Counted from the stretch's first letter, positions 16,023 through 24,599 are shown. The stretch is 37,370 nt of DNA from VRUB01 sp046758085 (GCA_046758085.1 JBHHZP010000014.1:1-37370); one strand, 5' to 3'. Numbers and translations are program-made. Notes: generated from the letters alone by a model not told the origin.

Positions 16023-17993
16023 ATGAAAAACGAGGGGATTGAACAACATTTTGCAGCGTACAGTGTGTGGCGCAAGGGACTGGCTGATTCCATCGCTGGC
16101 TTTCGGGACTGGCTCCAAGCGCAAAAGCTCGGCGACGCCCAGATTACCCAGCGGCTGGACCATATTCTCGCAACCCTGCGTGATGACAAGCTCTACATTG
16201 CTTTTGTCGCGGAGTTCGCGCGTGGCAAGTCCGAGCTGATTAACGCCATCTTTTTCTCCACATTCGGTCAGCGCATTCTGCCTTCGAGCGCTGGCCGCAC
16301 AACCATGTGCCCGACCGAGCTCATGTACGATTCGGACATCGACCCGGCGCTGCGCTTGTTGCCGATCGACACCCGTGCAAGCGGTACCACCATTGCCGAG
16401 TACAAGGGGTTCAGTGACGAATGGACAACGATTCGCTTTAATCTGAAGTCGCCGAAGAAAATGGCCGAGGCATTGAAACACATTGCCGAGACTAAAGCGG
16501 TTGACCGGGAGCAGGCCCAGGCGCTAGGCCTGCACGTGGCCGAAGATGAGGCTGAAATCGGTATGCGTATGACCGAGGAAGGCAAGGTCGAGATCCCCAG
16601 ATGGCGCTATGCGATGATCAATTTTCCGCACCCGCTGCTCGAACAGGGCCTGGTAATTCTTGATACCCCTGGATTGAACGCACTCGGGGCGGAACCGGAG
16701 CTCACCCTGAACCTGCTACCCAGCGCACATGCGGTTCTGTTCGTGCTGGCGGCCGATGCCGGCGTGACCAAGTCCGATATTGACGTCTGGCGCAATCATA
16801 TCGGCACGCACAAGAACGGGGCCAACAAGGGCCGCCTGGTGGTGCTGAACAAGATCGACGGCCTGTGGGATGAGTTGCGCGATTGGGACGAGGTACAGCG
16901 CGAGATCGACCGCCAGATTCGCGAAACGGCCAGGCACCTGGCCGTCCCGGAACACAACATACATCCGGTGTCAGCGCAAAAGGCACTGTACGGAAAGATC
17001 AAAGGTGAGCGCAAGACGCTTGAGCGCAGCCGTATTACCGCATTGGAAGATGCACTCGGAAAGGAGCTGGTACCTGCCAAGCGCGACATCGTTCGAGGGA
17101 ACATCCAGGACGACCTGGAAGAGATCATCACGAGCACGCGCATGCTTTCAACCCAGAGGCTCAAGGGGGTGCGTGAACATATGGACGAGCTTGCCGGGCT
17201 CAACGGTAAGAACATGGATGTGATCGAACACATGATGAAGAAAGTCAAGATCGACAAGGAAGTGTTCGAAAAGACCCTGCAGCGCTTTCAGGCGACGCGC
17301 AGCATTTTTGCCAAGCAGACAAACCAGCTATACACACACCTCAACTTGAAAGGCCTAAACACGGTCATCGCCGAAACCAAGAAAGACATGGGGATCAGCA
17401 TGACCACCGCCGGGCTCAAGGCCTGCATGCAGAAGTTCTTCACCTACGCAACCGACACCATGGGGGAAGTAGCCAAGCAGACACAGGAGATCAAGGAGCT
17501 GATGGAGGGCGTGTACAAGAAGTTCCAGCAGGAACACGGATTGGCAAAAGTCAAACCCGGTAGCTTCTCGGTGATGCGTTATCTGCGCGAAATCAAGCGA
17601 TTGCAGACAAAACATGTGCAATTTACCAAGAGCCTGTCGATGGTGGTTACCGAGCAGAAAGCAGTCACCAACAAGTTCTTTGAATCTTCCGTCGCCAAGG
17701 TACGGGCAATCTACAAGATGGCTAACCGCGACGCCGACAGCTGGCTACGCAATATCATGAACCCCATGGAGGCGCAGGTGCGCGAGCACCAGATCCAGCT
17801 GCGCCGTCGTCTCGAGAGCATCAAGCATATCCACCAGGCGAGCGATACGCTCGAGGACCGCCTGAGCGAGCTCGAGCACATCCGCCAGGGCATCGACGAG
17901 CAGGAAAAGGCCCTCGACCACCAGATCAACGCCATCCTCAACGCGCTTGACAACTACGAGACCCCGGGCCAAGCAGCCAAGAAATTGGCCTGA
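16023..17993 (+). CDS. Dynamin-family GTPase
   Basis: A 656-residue bacterial dynamin-like protein. The GTPase domain (about 55-350) shows a P-loop AEFARGKSELINAI (63-76), switch I RTTMCPTE (92-99), G3 DTPG (214-217) and G4 NKID (276-279). The first P-loop residue is Ala63 where GxxxxGKS has Gly. The rest (about 370-640) is predicted to be long helices with coiled-coil stretches, as in dynamin stalks; I see no clear transmembrane segment. Bacterial dynamins bind or remodel membranes, but the role of this subgroup is not known to me. It has its own promoter region and converges on ggt with an 18-base gap. Confidence 0.9.
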   Translation: MKNEGIEQHFAAYSVWRKGLADSIAGFRDWLQAQKLGDAQITQRLDHILATLRDDKLYIAFVAEFARGKSELINAIFFSTFGQRILPSSAGRTTMCPTELMYDSDIDPALRLLPIDTRASGTTIAEYKGFSDEWTTIRFNLKSPKKMAEALKHIAETKAVDREQAQALGLHVAEDEAEIGMRMTEEGKVEIPRWRYAMINFPHPLLEQGLVILDTPGLNALGAEPELTLNLLPSAHAVLFVLAADAGVTKSDIDVWRNHIGTHKNGANKGRLVVLNKIDGLWDELRDWDEVQREIDRQIRETARHLAVPEHNIHPVSAQKALYGKIKGERKTLERSRITALEDALGKELVPAKRDIVRGNIQDDLEEIITSTRMLSTQRLKGVREHMDELAGLNGKNMDVIEHMMKKVKIDKEVFEKTLQRFQATRSIFAKQTNQLYTHLNLKGLNTVIAETKKDMGISMTTAGLKACMQKFFTYATDTMGEVAKQTQEIKELMEGVYKKFQQEHGLAKVKPGSFSVMRYLREIKRLQTKHVQFTKSLSMVVTEQKAVTNKFFESSVAKVRAIYKMANRDADSWLRNIMNPMEAQVREHQIQLRRRLESIKHIHQASDTLEDRLSELEHIRQGIDEQEKALDHQINAILNALDNYETPGQAAKKLA

Positions 17994-18011
17994 GCGGCCC
18001 CGCGAGCGCCG

Positions 18012-19721
18012 CTACGGCGCCTCACGCCTGCGCTCGATCCACACTGTCCCTTCACCGCGCGGATCGCTTGCCGCGTCTAATCGACCCGTTTCCTTGTCCC
18101 AGGCGACGATCTGCATGTTGCCGTATGGCCGGGTCCTGCGCTTGAGTCGATGGCCAAGTCTGCGCAGGGCCTCGATCTCCGCCTGATGGAAGGCACGCGG
18201 CTCGAACTGCACCACATCGGGCAAGTACTGGTTATGAAACCGCGGCAATGCGACCCAATCCCGCGCCCCGCCGCGGCCGCGCGCCACCTCCAGGGTTGCC
18301 AGTAATACCATGGTGATGATACGGCTGCCGCCCGGCGTGCCCAGGATGACAATGGCGTCGGGGCTTTCGAGGAAGGTTGGCGTCATACTCGACAGCGGAC
18401 GCTTGCCCGGCGCGATCGCATTGGCCTTGTTGCCGACCAACCCATAGAGATTGGGCACGCCTGGCTTTAGGACAAAATCATCCATCTCGTTGTTGAGCAG
18501 CACGCCGGTACCGGGCGGCACGAAGCCGGAGCCAAAGGCGTAGTTGACCGTCAGTGTAGCGGCAACGCGATTGCCTTGGCGGTCGATCACAGAGAAGTGC
18601 GTGGTATTTGTACCGCGACCCGACGGCACCGTGCTCGGCAGGGCATCACTTGCGCTGGCTGCGCGCAGGTTTATGCTCGCGCGCAGCTTCGCCGCATGCG
18701 CCTGGCTCAACAGGCCACGCACATCCACGGGAACGAAGTCAGGGTCACCAAGAAAGCGGGCACGGTCATGATAGGCGCGCCGCATGGATTCGATAAGCAG
18801 ATGGTCGCGGCTCGTGCGCGGCTGCGACGGGAGATCATAATCCGCCAGGATGTTGAGCATCTGCATCAACACGATGCCCCCGGAAGACGGCAATGACGCC
18901 GACGCGATCCGTAGCCGGCCGTAGCGCCCGGTGACAGGCGCGCGCTCGACGACGTGATAAGCCGCCAGGTCCTCCAGACTCCAGATCCCGCCGGCGGCGC
19001 GCACGCCGCCTACCAGTTCGTTGGCGGTTTCGCCGGCGTAAAAACCGGCGCGCCCCTGTCGTACGATACGCTCAAGCACCACCGCCAGGTCGGATTGCCG
19101 CACGACAAACCCCTGGTGCGGCACGGCACCGTGGCGCAGAAAAACCTCGGCCGCCGCCGGCGACGCGCGCAGCGCTTTGAGCCGCAGCTGCGCCAGCCGG
19201 CGGTAGCGCGGTGTCACCGGGAACCCGTTACGCGCCAGGCGTATTGCCGGCGCCAACGTTTGTGACAGCGGTAACCGCCCATAGCGCCGCGCCATGTGCG
19301 CGAGCGCCGCCGGCGTACCCGGAATAGCGGCTGCCAGCGGCCCGTCCAAGGACAGCTGCGGCACAGGGTTGCCGTCCTTGTCGAGATACATGTCGGCACG
19401 TGCCGCCAGCGGTGCACGTTCGCGTGCATCGATCATTACCTCAAAACCGTCGCGCGCGCGGTGCAGCAACCAGAACCCGCCCCCGCCGAGACCGGAGCTG
19501 GCCGGTTCCACCACCGCCAGCGCAGCGGCGATGCTGACGGCCGCATCAAAAGCGTTTCCTCCTGCAAGCAGCGTCGCGCGCGCCGCAGCGGTGGCCAGCG
19601 GGTGTGCCGTCGCTACCGCGGCAGCACCGGGCGCCGCGCCCGCAGTAATGCCCGGCAGCGGCCAACACAGTAACAACAATATCAACCCGGTGAGCTGCCG
19701 TATGCGTGCGCATGTGCGCAT
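18012..19721 (-). CDS. ggt: Gamma-glutamyltransferase precursor
   Basis: GGT hydrolyses or transfers the gamma-glutamyl group of glutathione in the periplasm and matures by self-cleavage. From ATG 19721 the protein has 569 residues, with a signal peptide (MRTCARIRQLTGLILLLLCWPLPGITA). It also has the large-subunit motifs EPASSGLGGGGFWLL and LPSSGGIVLMQMLNIL, and the processing site NTTHFSVIDRQGN, whose first Thr (about residue 373) becomes the nucleophile of the small subunit. GTPGGSRIITMVLLATLE near the C-terminus is also conserved. A GTG at 19766 would add 15 residues before the signal peptide and is less likely. A ggt gene near the ferredoxin and coaD is also found in Pseudomonas. Confidence 0.93.
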   Translation of the reverse strand: MRTCARIRQLTGLILLLLCWPLPGITAGAAPGAAAVATAHPLATAAARATLLAGGNAFDAAVSIAAALAVVEPASSGLGGGGFWLLHRARDGFEVMIDARERAPLAARADMYLDKDGNPVPQLSLDGPLAAAIPGTPAALAHMARRYGRLPLSQTLAPAIRLARNGFPVTPRYRRLAQLRLKALRASPAAAEVFLRHGAVPHQGFVVRQSDLAVVLERIVRQGRAGFYAGETANELVGGVRAAGGIWSLEDLAAYHVVERAPVTGRYGRLRIASASLPSSGGIVLMQMLNILADYDLPSQPRTSRDHLLIESMRRAYHDRARFLGDPDFVPVDVRGLLSQAHAAKLRASINLRAASASDALPSTVPSGRGTNTTHFSVIDRQGNRVAATLTVNYAFGSGFVPPGTGVLLNNEMDDFVLKPGVPNLYGLVGNKANAIAPGKRPLSSMTPTFLESPDAIVILGTPGGSRIITMVLLATLEVARGRGGARDWVALPRFHNQYLPDVVQFEPRAFHQAEIEALRRLGHRLKRRTRPYGNMQIVAWDKETGRLDAASDPRGEGTVWIERRREAP

Positions 19722-19783
19722 ACCTCGATACGCGCAAGAGGAGTTTAGGCGGGCAGTCTCAACCACGTATGTGCTCTAGTTAG

Positions 19784-20005
19784 GATGCTGAAAAAGTCCG
19801 TCCCTGGCTTTTTGACTCGCCACATCCCAGTGGCTCGCGCCTGCGACGTCCCTTTGCGTTCCCTGCGCAATGGGTCAGCTCGCAGAGCAAAAAACGCGGT
19901 TTTTGCTCTGATCCACTTTTCAAACACTTACGTGGTTGAAAAATGCGCGGCGCATCCCTGCACCACTCTATCAGGCCGCTGAAAATACGTTTTCAGCGGC
20001 CTGAT
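19784..20005. repeat. Cluster of three inverted repeats between ggt and the ferredoxin gene
   Basis: This gene-free stretch of the 19767-20089 gap carries three hairpins. One is imperfect and AAAAAGTCC-based (19784-19815). The second is a perfect 11-bp stem CAGAGCAAAAA/TTTTTGCTCTG (19883-19910). The third is a perfect 16-bp stem (19970-19985 with 19990-20005) around a TACG loop. None is followed by a T-run on either strand. The motif GCTGAAAAAGTCCGTCC and the tail TTGAAAAATGCGCGG resemble dispersed intergenic repeats I have seen in proteobacteria. A miniature mobile element or its relic is the likeliest reading. The third hairpin could also slow transcription leaving the coaD-ferredoxin genes. 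Confidence 0.6.
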
Positions 20006-20089
20006 GGTAAATCTGCGCGACCGGCCGCGGCGGGCCGCGGGCGGCCACGTGTAACTCCTTTTCATCCGGGGATCGCGCTATGCGGCGAT

Positions 20090-20347
20090 TCACGACGCCT
20101 TGCCGCTCAGCGCAAGAAACTTATGATGTAAGGCCTCCGTGGTCTCCTCGTTGTTTGAAGCCTTTATGATGCACGCCACCGGGCAGACCTCAACGCATTG
20201 CGGCGTGTCGAAATGACCGACACACTCGGTACACAGTTTGCCATCAATCTCATAGATTTCTTCGCCCAGGTAAATAGCACCGTTCGGGCATTCCGGCTCG
20301 CACACATCGCAATTGATGCATTCCTCCGTAATCAGCAATGATGCCAA
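20090..20347 (-). CDS. YfhL-type 2[4Fe-4S] ferredoxin
   Basis: An 85-residue ferredoxin with two cluster motifs: CINCDVCEPECP near the N-terminus, then CTECVGHFDTPQCVEVCPV, in which the second motif has the eight-residue insertion (C-x2-C-x8-C-x3-C) typical of the YfhL/FdxA-like group. Such proteins carry low-potential electrons in the cytosol. The best start is TTG 20347 (MASLLITEECINC), which aligns with the usual MALLITDECINC; the frame is open to 20437, but that part overlaps coaD and is Arg-rich. The coaD-fdx order is as in Pseudomonas, so the two are probably cotranscribed. Confidence 0.92.
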   Translation of the reverse strand: MASLLITEECINCDVCEPECPNGAIYLGEEIYEIDGKLCTECVGHFDTPQCVEVCPVACIIKASNNEETTEALHHKFLALSGKAS

Positions 20348-20405
20348 GTTTATTGTGCGGCTGCGCACCCGCACGTTGCTCCGCCGGCGCGAGCGATTGC
20401 GTCTC

Positions 20406-20900
20406 TTAACCCTTTGCACTCTTGGAGATCTTCTCACTCAGCGCGCGCGCGACGTCGGGGGCGACAAACTCCGAGACATCACCGCCGAGGGTGGCGATCT
20501 CCTTCACCAGCGACGCCGAAATGAAGGTGTCGCGCTCCGACGCCGGTAAGAACGCCGTTTCAATCTCCGGTCCCAGGCGTTTGTTCATGCCGGCCATCTG
20601 GAACTCATACTCGAAGTCCGAGACAGCGCGCAGGCCACGCAGGATAACACGTGCGCCGTGGCGGCGGACGCAGTCGATCAACAGGTCATCGAAACCCTCG
20701 ACGCTGACACCCTTGATGTCAGCCAGGACGGTGCGCGCCAGATCGATCCGTTCCTGCAGGCTGAACAGCGGTTGCTTTTCCGGGTTGGCCGCGATCGCCA
20801 CCACCACCTGTTCGAACAGGCGCGCGGCCCGGCGAATCAGATCGGTGTGACCATTGGTGATTGGATCGAACGTACCGGGATAAAACGCGATGATCTTCAT
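20406..20900 (-). CDS. coaD: Phosphopantetheine adenylyltransferase
   Basis: CoaD transfers AMP from ATP to 4'-phosphopantetheine, the penultimate step of coenzyme A synthesis. The 164-residue protein has the nucleotidyltransferase signature FYPGTFDPITNGHTDLIRRA with the T/HxGH-type TNGH, the LRGLRAVSDFEYEFQMAGMNKRL segment, and ISASLVKEIATLGGDVSEFV, where most relatives read ISSSLVKEIA. A good Shine-Dalgarno (GGAG) lies just before ATG 20900. The length is normal. The ferredoxin gene follows on the same strand. Confidence 0.97.
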   Translation of the reverse strand: MKIIAFYPGTFDPITNGHTDLIRRAARLFEQVVVAIAANPEKQPLFSLQERIDLARTVLADIKGVSVEGFDDLLIDCVRRHGARVILRGLRAVSDFEYEFQMAGMNKRLGPEIETAFLPASERDTFISASLVKEIATLGGDVSEFVAPDVARALSEKISKSAKG

Positions 20901-21008
20901 TCTGGCTCCTGGTTTACGGCCTACGGAAAGCTTACCTCCTGATCGGTTTACAGAAGTTGCGTCTCCGATGCAATGCCCAGGGCCGCCGCGCTTGAGCCGG
21001 GTGCACGG

Positions 21009-21608
21009 TCATGCCTGCTTTCTGGCCAGATGATACCCCACCTGCCCAGCCGTTTGGCTGCGGATCAGTTCCCAGGACGCCGTAATCGGCAACGCCGTCA
21101 TGTCACTTGGGGCCTCGATGTACACCAGGCCGTGCGTGCTGAGCCAGCCACGCTCATCCAGCAGACGCGCGCACGAGGCGATAAGCTTGCTGCGAAAAGG
21201 CGGATCGAGGAACACGATGTCGAACTTCCGTACCGCGCCTTGCAGATACTGCTCGGCATCAGCCTGTACCACCGATGCGTTCGCCGCGCGCAGGCGCGCG
21301 ACATTCTCTCGTAGCACCTCGACCACCTGCGGCGCCGCCTCCACCATGACCGCGCTCGCGGCACCGCGCGAAAGCGCCTCGAGACACAACGCACCGCTGC
21401 CTGCGAACAAGTCGATGCAATGTGCGCCCGGCAACCACGGTTGCAGCCAATTAAACAGGGTCTCCCGCACCCTGTCGGGCGTAGGGCGCAGCTCGGCGGC
21501 GGGCGGCACCACCAGTCGGCGCCGCCGCCAGGTGCCGCCAATGATACGTATCGAGCCCGGATAACCCGGCACGCTGCGGGCACGATGGCTTTTCCTAACC
21601 TTGCTCAC
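21009..21608 (-). CDS. rsmD: 16S rRNA (guanine(966)-N2)-methyltransferase
   Basis: RsmD methylates G966 of 16S rRNA using SAM during 30S assembly. The 199-residue protein shows IRIIGGTWRRRRLVVP, RPTPDRVRETLFNWL, the SAM motif I CIDLFAGSGALCLEALSRGA, and the catalytic DPPF in VFLDPPFRSK (D/NPPY/F class). It starts with GTG 21608. In related genomes rsmD follows two M16 protease genes. Here it follows the fused stub of those genes, whose frames end at 21605 and 21595, inside or touching the rsmD start, so old translational coupling is still visible. Confidence 0.95.
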   Translation of the reverse strand: MSKVRKSHRARSVPGYPGSIRIIGGTWRRRRLVVPPAAELRPTPDRVRETLFNWLQPWLPGAHCIDLFAGSGALCLEALSRGAASAVMVEAAPQVVEVLRENVARLRAANASVVQADAEQYLQGAVRKFDIVFLDPPFRSKLIASCARLLDERGWLSTHGLVYIEAPSDMTALPITASWELIRSQTAGQVGYHLARKQA

Positions 21609-21868
21609 CGACGATCACGGTGGCGAGCTTGCGCGGATGCACGCGCCGCCGACTCTCTGGTCTGCCCTTCGGGCTCGTGGCCGGCCCCGACCTTGTACCA
21701 GATCTGTGAAACCACCACCGGTGCGCGGTGGGCGCGCTTGACAATCACCTTGAGGCCGTTGACCAAGGTGGTTGCCTTGACCTCGTTACAGCCGGTGAGC
21801 CATAACGCAGCGAACGCCGTGCCGACAAGCACCCCGAGCAGCTGTTGTCCTTTAACCTCGTATGACAT
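21595..21868 (-). pseudogene. Deletion remnant of two M16 (insulinase-family) protease genes
   Basis: From ATG 21868 the reverse frame reads a lipoprotein signal (LWLTGC lipobox), then NGLKVIVKRAHRAPVVVSQIWYKVGAGHEPEGQT. That is the start of an M16 peptidase just before the zinc motif HxxEH, which is absent. After about 21658 this frame turns to meaningless Ala/Arg-rich codons and stops at 21605. In another frame, from about 21645, the DNA reads RRRVHPRKLATVIVGEQG and stops at 21595; this looks like the C-terminal end of an M16 protein. The simplest reading is a deletion fusing the head of the first M16 gene to the tail of the second. Related genomes carry both genes between ftsY and rsmD. 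No active protease can be made. Confidence 0.75.
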
Positions 21869-21908
21869 GGATGATAGGATAACTTCTGCCAAGCAACGTT
21901 GTAATAGT

Positions 21909-22877
21909 GTGACCCTCACCAGCAAAACGACCGCCACCGGCGAAACCGGGCCGCAAGGCTTGCTCGCACGCCTGAGTAACAGGCTTGGGGCCACGCGTCA
22001 ATCGTTGACGCAAGGGCTCGCCAATCTGCTGTTAGGCGATCGCGTCCTCGACGAGGACCTACTGGAGGAATTGGAAACACAATTATTGATCGCCGACGTC
22101 GGTGTCGATGCCACACAGAACCTGATCGCTGACATCACCGGCAAGGTCGCCCGCAAGGAGCTTTCCGATGGGCCCGCGGTCTACGCCCAACTCAGATACA
22201 GCATCCTTGAGATCGTTCAGCCGTGCGCCCGGCCGCTGCTCATTCCGGGCGACGCAGGTCCGTTCGTCATCATGATCGTAGGGGTCAACGGCGTCGGCAA
22301 GACGACGACGATCGGCAAGCTGGCACAACGGCTGCTAAGTTCCAGCCTGCAGGTCATGATCGCCGCGGCCGACACGTTTCGTGCCGCTGCCATCGAGCAG
22401 CTTCAGACCTGGGGCGCACGCGCTGGTGTGCCCGTGATCGCCCAGCACACCGGCGCCGACGCTGCGGCCGTGGCGCATGACGCCATGAATGCAGCGCGCG
22501 CGCGCAAGCTAGATGTCCTCATCGTCGATACCGCCGGGCGCCAGCATACCAATGTCGGGCTCATGGACGAGCTCACAAAGATCAAGCGCGTCGTGAACAA
22601 GCTCGACCCACAGGCGCCGCATGAGGTGTTGATGATACTGGATGCCGTAACCGGCCAGAACGCGTTGTCCCAGCTGGAACATTTTCACAGGGCCGTTGGT
22701 GTTACCGGCCTTTGCACGACAAAGCTTGACGGAACCGCAAAGGGTGGCATTCTTATTGCGCTGGCCCAGAAGACGGGGCTGCCTATTCGCTACATAGGCA
22801 TCGGGGAGGCGATCGAGGATCTGGTCGAATTCAACGCCGAGGATTTTGTGGACGCGATTATACCTGAACCCGAGTAA
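21909..22877 (+). CDS. ftsY: Signal recognition particle receptor FtsY
   Basis: FtsY docks SRP-ribosome complexes at the inner membrane and, with Ffh, hydrolyses GTP during membrane-protein insertion. The 322-residue form from GTG 21909 has the N domain (RLSNRLGATRQSLTQGLANLL), then the G domain with GVNGVGKTTTIGKLA, DTFRAAAIEQL, the DTAGR motif and TKLDGTAKGG. An ATG at 21867 would add 14 residues; neither start has a clear Shine-Dalgarno. The long acidic A domain of Escherichia coli FtsY is absent, as in many compact FtsY proteins. It is divergent from the M16 remnant. Its stop lies inside a palindromic repeat. Confidence 0.95.
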   Translation: MTLTSKTTATGETGPQGLLARLSNRLGATRQSLTQGLANLLLGDRVLDEDLLEELETQLLIADVGVDATQNLIADITGKVARKELSDGPAVYAQLRYSILEIVQPCARPLLIPGDAGPFVIMIVGVNGVGKTTTIGKLAQRLLSSSLQVMIAAADTFRAAAIEQLQTWGARAGVPVIAQHTGADAAAVAHDAMNAARARKLDVLIVDTAGRQHTNVGLMDELTKIKRVVNKLDPQAPHEVLMILDAVTGQNALSQLEHFHRAVGVTGLCTTKLDGTAKGGILIALAQKTGLPIRYIGIGEAIEDLVEFNAEDFVDAIIPEPE

Positions 22878-22971
22878 CAAGTAACAAGTGTCAAGTACAA
22901 AGGGTAAAGAAGGGTGACATTTTTTCCTACTACTTCCTGCTTGTTACTTGCTACTTGAAGCTTGCAACTCG
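22871..22971. repeat. Palindromic repeat starting at the ftsY stop codon
   Basis: Inverted arms run from CGAGTAACAAGTAACAAG (22871-22888) to CTTGTTACTTG (22940-22950) and on to CTTGCAACTCG (22961-22971). CAAGTAACAAG/CTTGTTACTTG is a perfect 11-bp pair. The ftsY stop TAA (22875-22877) lies in the left arm. Sixteen bases (22940-22955) are identical to the repeat after the DUF4340 gene. A six-T run (22920-22925) sits in the middle and not after the hairpin, so terminator function is doubtful. The element separates ftsY from ftsE. Confidence 0.7.
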
Positions 22972-22983
22972 CAGTTAAAATTT

Positions 22984-23658
22984 ATGATCCGATTCAGTAG
23001 TGTCTCGAAGCGTTACCCCACCGGGCACGACGCCCTTAAGAACATAAGCTTCAGTCTCGCACGCGAGGAGATGGCGTTTCTCACCGGGCACTCCGGCGCG
23101 GGCAAAAGTACCTTGCTAAAGCTGATCACCTTGATAGAGCGGCCCACACGCGGCCAGGCTCTGGTCAACAACAAGAACCTCGCTCGCGTACCGCGTCGAC
23201 GGGTCCCGTACTTCCGGCGCGAGGTCGGCATTGTGTTTCAGGACTACAAGCTGCTATACGACCGAACCGTGTTCGACAACGTCGCGCTGCCGCTGGTCGT
23301 AGCCGGGTTGTATCACCGCGAGATTGGCCGCCGCGTACGCGCAGCACTAGACAAGGTCGGCCTGTTAAAGAAAGAACGCGCCTATCCCATCACGTTGTCC
23401 GGTGGTGAGCAGCAACGGGTCGGCATCGCGCGCGCGGTCGTAAACAAGCCGCCGCTGTTGCTGGCGGACGAACCGACCGGCAACCTGGACGAGGGGCTCT
23501 CCGATGAGATCATGGACCTGTTTCACGAGTTCAACCAGGTCGGCGTAAGCGTGCTTATCGCCACCCACGATAAGCGTCAGATACGCCGCCTGCAAAAGCG
23601 TGTGCTGGAGCTGCGCGAAGGCGAGTTGATCCACGACGGCGGAGTCGCATCCGTGTGA
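22984..23658 (+). CDS. ftsE: Cell-division ABC ATPase FtsE
   Basis: FtsE is the ATPase of the FtsEX complex, which links the divisome to activation of peptidoglycan hydrolases. The 224-residue protein has Walker A TGHSGAGKSTLLK, the Q-loop in VGIVFQDYKLLYDRTVFDNV, signature LSGGEQQRVGIARA, Walker B LLLADEPTGNLD and ATHD. I start at ATG 22984 (MIRFSSVSKRYPTG), the normal FtsE N-terminus; the frame extends 12 codons upstream into the repeat. The stop overlaps the ftsX start by 4 bases (GTGA). Confidence 0.96.
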   Translation: MIRFSSVSKRYPTGHDALKNISFSLAREEMAFLTGHSGAGKSTLLKLITLIERPTRGQALVNNKNLARVPRRRVPYFRREVGIVFQDYKLLYDRTVFDNVALPLVVAGLYHREIGRRVRAALDKVGLLKKERAYPITLSGGEQQRVGIARAVVNKPPLLLADEPTGNLDEGLSDEIMDLFHEFNQVGVSVLIATHDKRQIRRLQKRVLELREGELIHDGGVASV

Positions 23659-24569
23659 CGGCATATCTGCTGCGACACTTGCAGGTGTTTTTCTTCAGCC
23701 TGGGTCAGATGGTGCGCGCGCCGTTTGCCACGTTGATGACCATTGCCGTCATCGCCATCACCTTGGCCCTTCCGGCGGGCGCTTACGTCATGGTCGACAA
23801 CGTTCAACGCGTGAGTGCCGGCTGGGACGGAAACGCCAAGATCTCGCTGTTCCTCAAGCGCGGCACCAGCGAGAAGGCTGCAACCCGGCTCGCAAAAAAA
23901 ATCCGCGCGATGGCCTCGGTTGCGTCCGTAGACTACATATCGGCCAATGCGGCGCTCGCAGATTTCAAACGCCTGTCGGGTTTCGGCGAGGCGCTGGACG
24001 CGCTCGACTACAACCCGTTGCCGGCGGCGCTGATCGTGCACCCCAAGCGTAATTTCAACGAGCCCGTGCGGCTCCAGGGGCTCGTACGCCAGCTCGGTCG
24101 GCTTGGCGAGGTGGAGCTTGCGCAGTTGGATCTGGAGTGGGTCAAGCGTCTTCACGCCATGCTGCAGATCGCGCGCCGGGGCGTCTGGATTCTCGCCTCC
24201 GTGCTGGGGCTGGCGGTGGTGCTGATTATCGGCAACACCATCCGGCTCGCGGTGCTGAACCGGCGCGAGGAAATCGAGGTCATCAAGCTGGTGGGCGGAA
24301 CCAACGCCTTCATTCGCCGTCCGTTCCTCTACACCGGCCTGCTACAGGGCGTCGCCGGTGGACTGACAGCCTGGTTTCTGGTGAGCCTGGGGTTCGGCCT
24401 GCTGGCGGGTCCCATCCGCGATCTGGCGAGTCTGTACGCGAGCCAGTTTCGCACGGCCGGCCTGGGCATGCAGGGGGCGGCGGCGCTGGTCGTACTGGGG
24501 GGGCTGCTCGGCTGGCTGGGCTCGCGGGTTGCCGTGGGCCGCCATTTGCAGGATATCGAACCTAGGTAA
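23655..24569 (+). CDS. ftsX: Cell-division membrane protein FtsX
   Basis: FtsX is the membrane half of FtsEX. The 304-residue protein has an N-terminal span (about 22-47), a periplasmic domain (about 48-170) with GNAKISLFLKRG and VDYISANAALADFKRLSGF, and three more spans (about 175-197, 220-245, 270-290). The cytosolic motif NRREEIEVIKLVGGTNAFIRRPFLYTG follows the second span and is a family hallmark. It uses a GTG start at 23655 coupled to the ftsE stop. The ftsY-ftsE-ftsX-rpoH order is conserved in gammaproteobacteria. Confidence 0.95.
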   Translation: MTAYLLRHLQVFFFSLGQMVRAPFATLMTIAVIAITLALPAGAYVMVDNVQRVSAGWDGNAKISLFLKRGTSEKAATRLAKKIRAMASVASVDYISANAALADFKRLSGFGEALDALDYNPLPAALIVHPKRNFNEPVRLQGLVRQLGRLGEVELAQLDLEWVKRLHAMLQIARRGVWILASVLGLAVVLIIGNTIRLAVLNRREEIEVIKLVGGTNAFIRRPFLYTGLLQGVAGGLTAWFLVSLGFGLLAGPIRDLASLYASQFRTAGLGMQGAAALVVLGGLLGWLGSRVAVGRHLQDIEPR

Positions 24570-24599
24570 GCGGTTGATCGACGGGAACTTTTAGAGAGT

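Noticed and set aside
20348..20437. N-terminal extension of the ferredoxin frame up to 20437
   Set aside because: It is almost entirely Arg/Ser, overlaps the coaD end, and family members start at the position aligned with TTG 20347.
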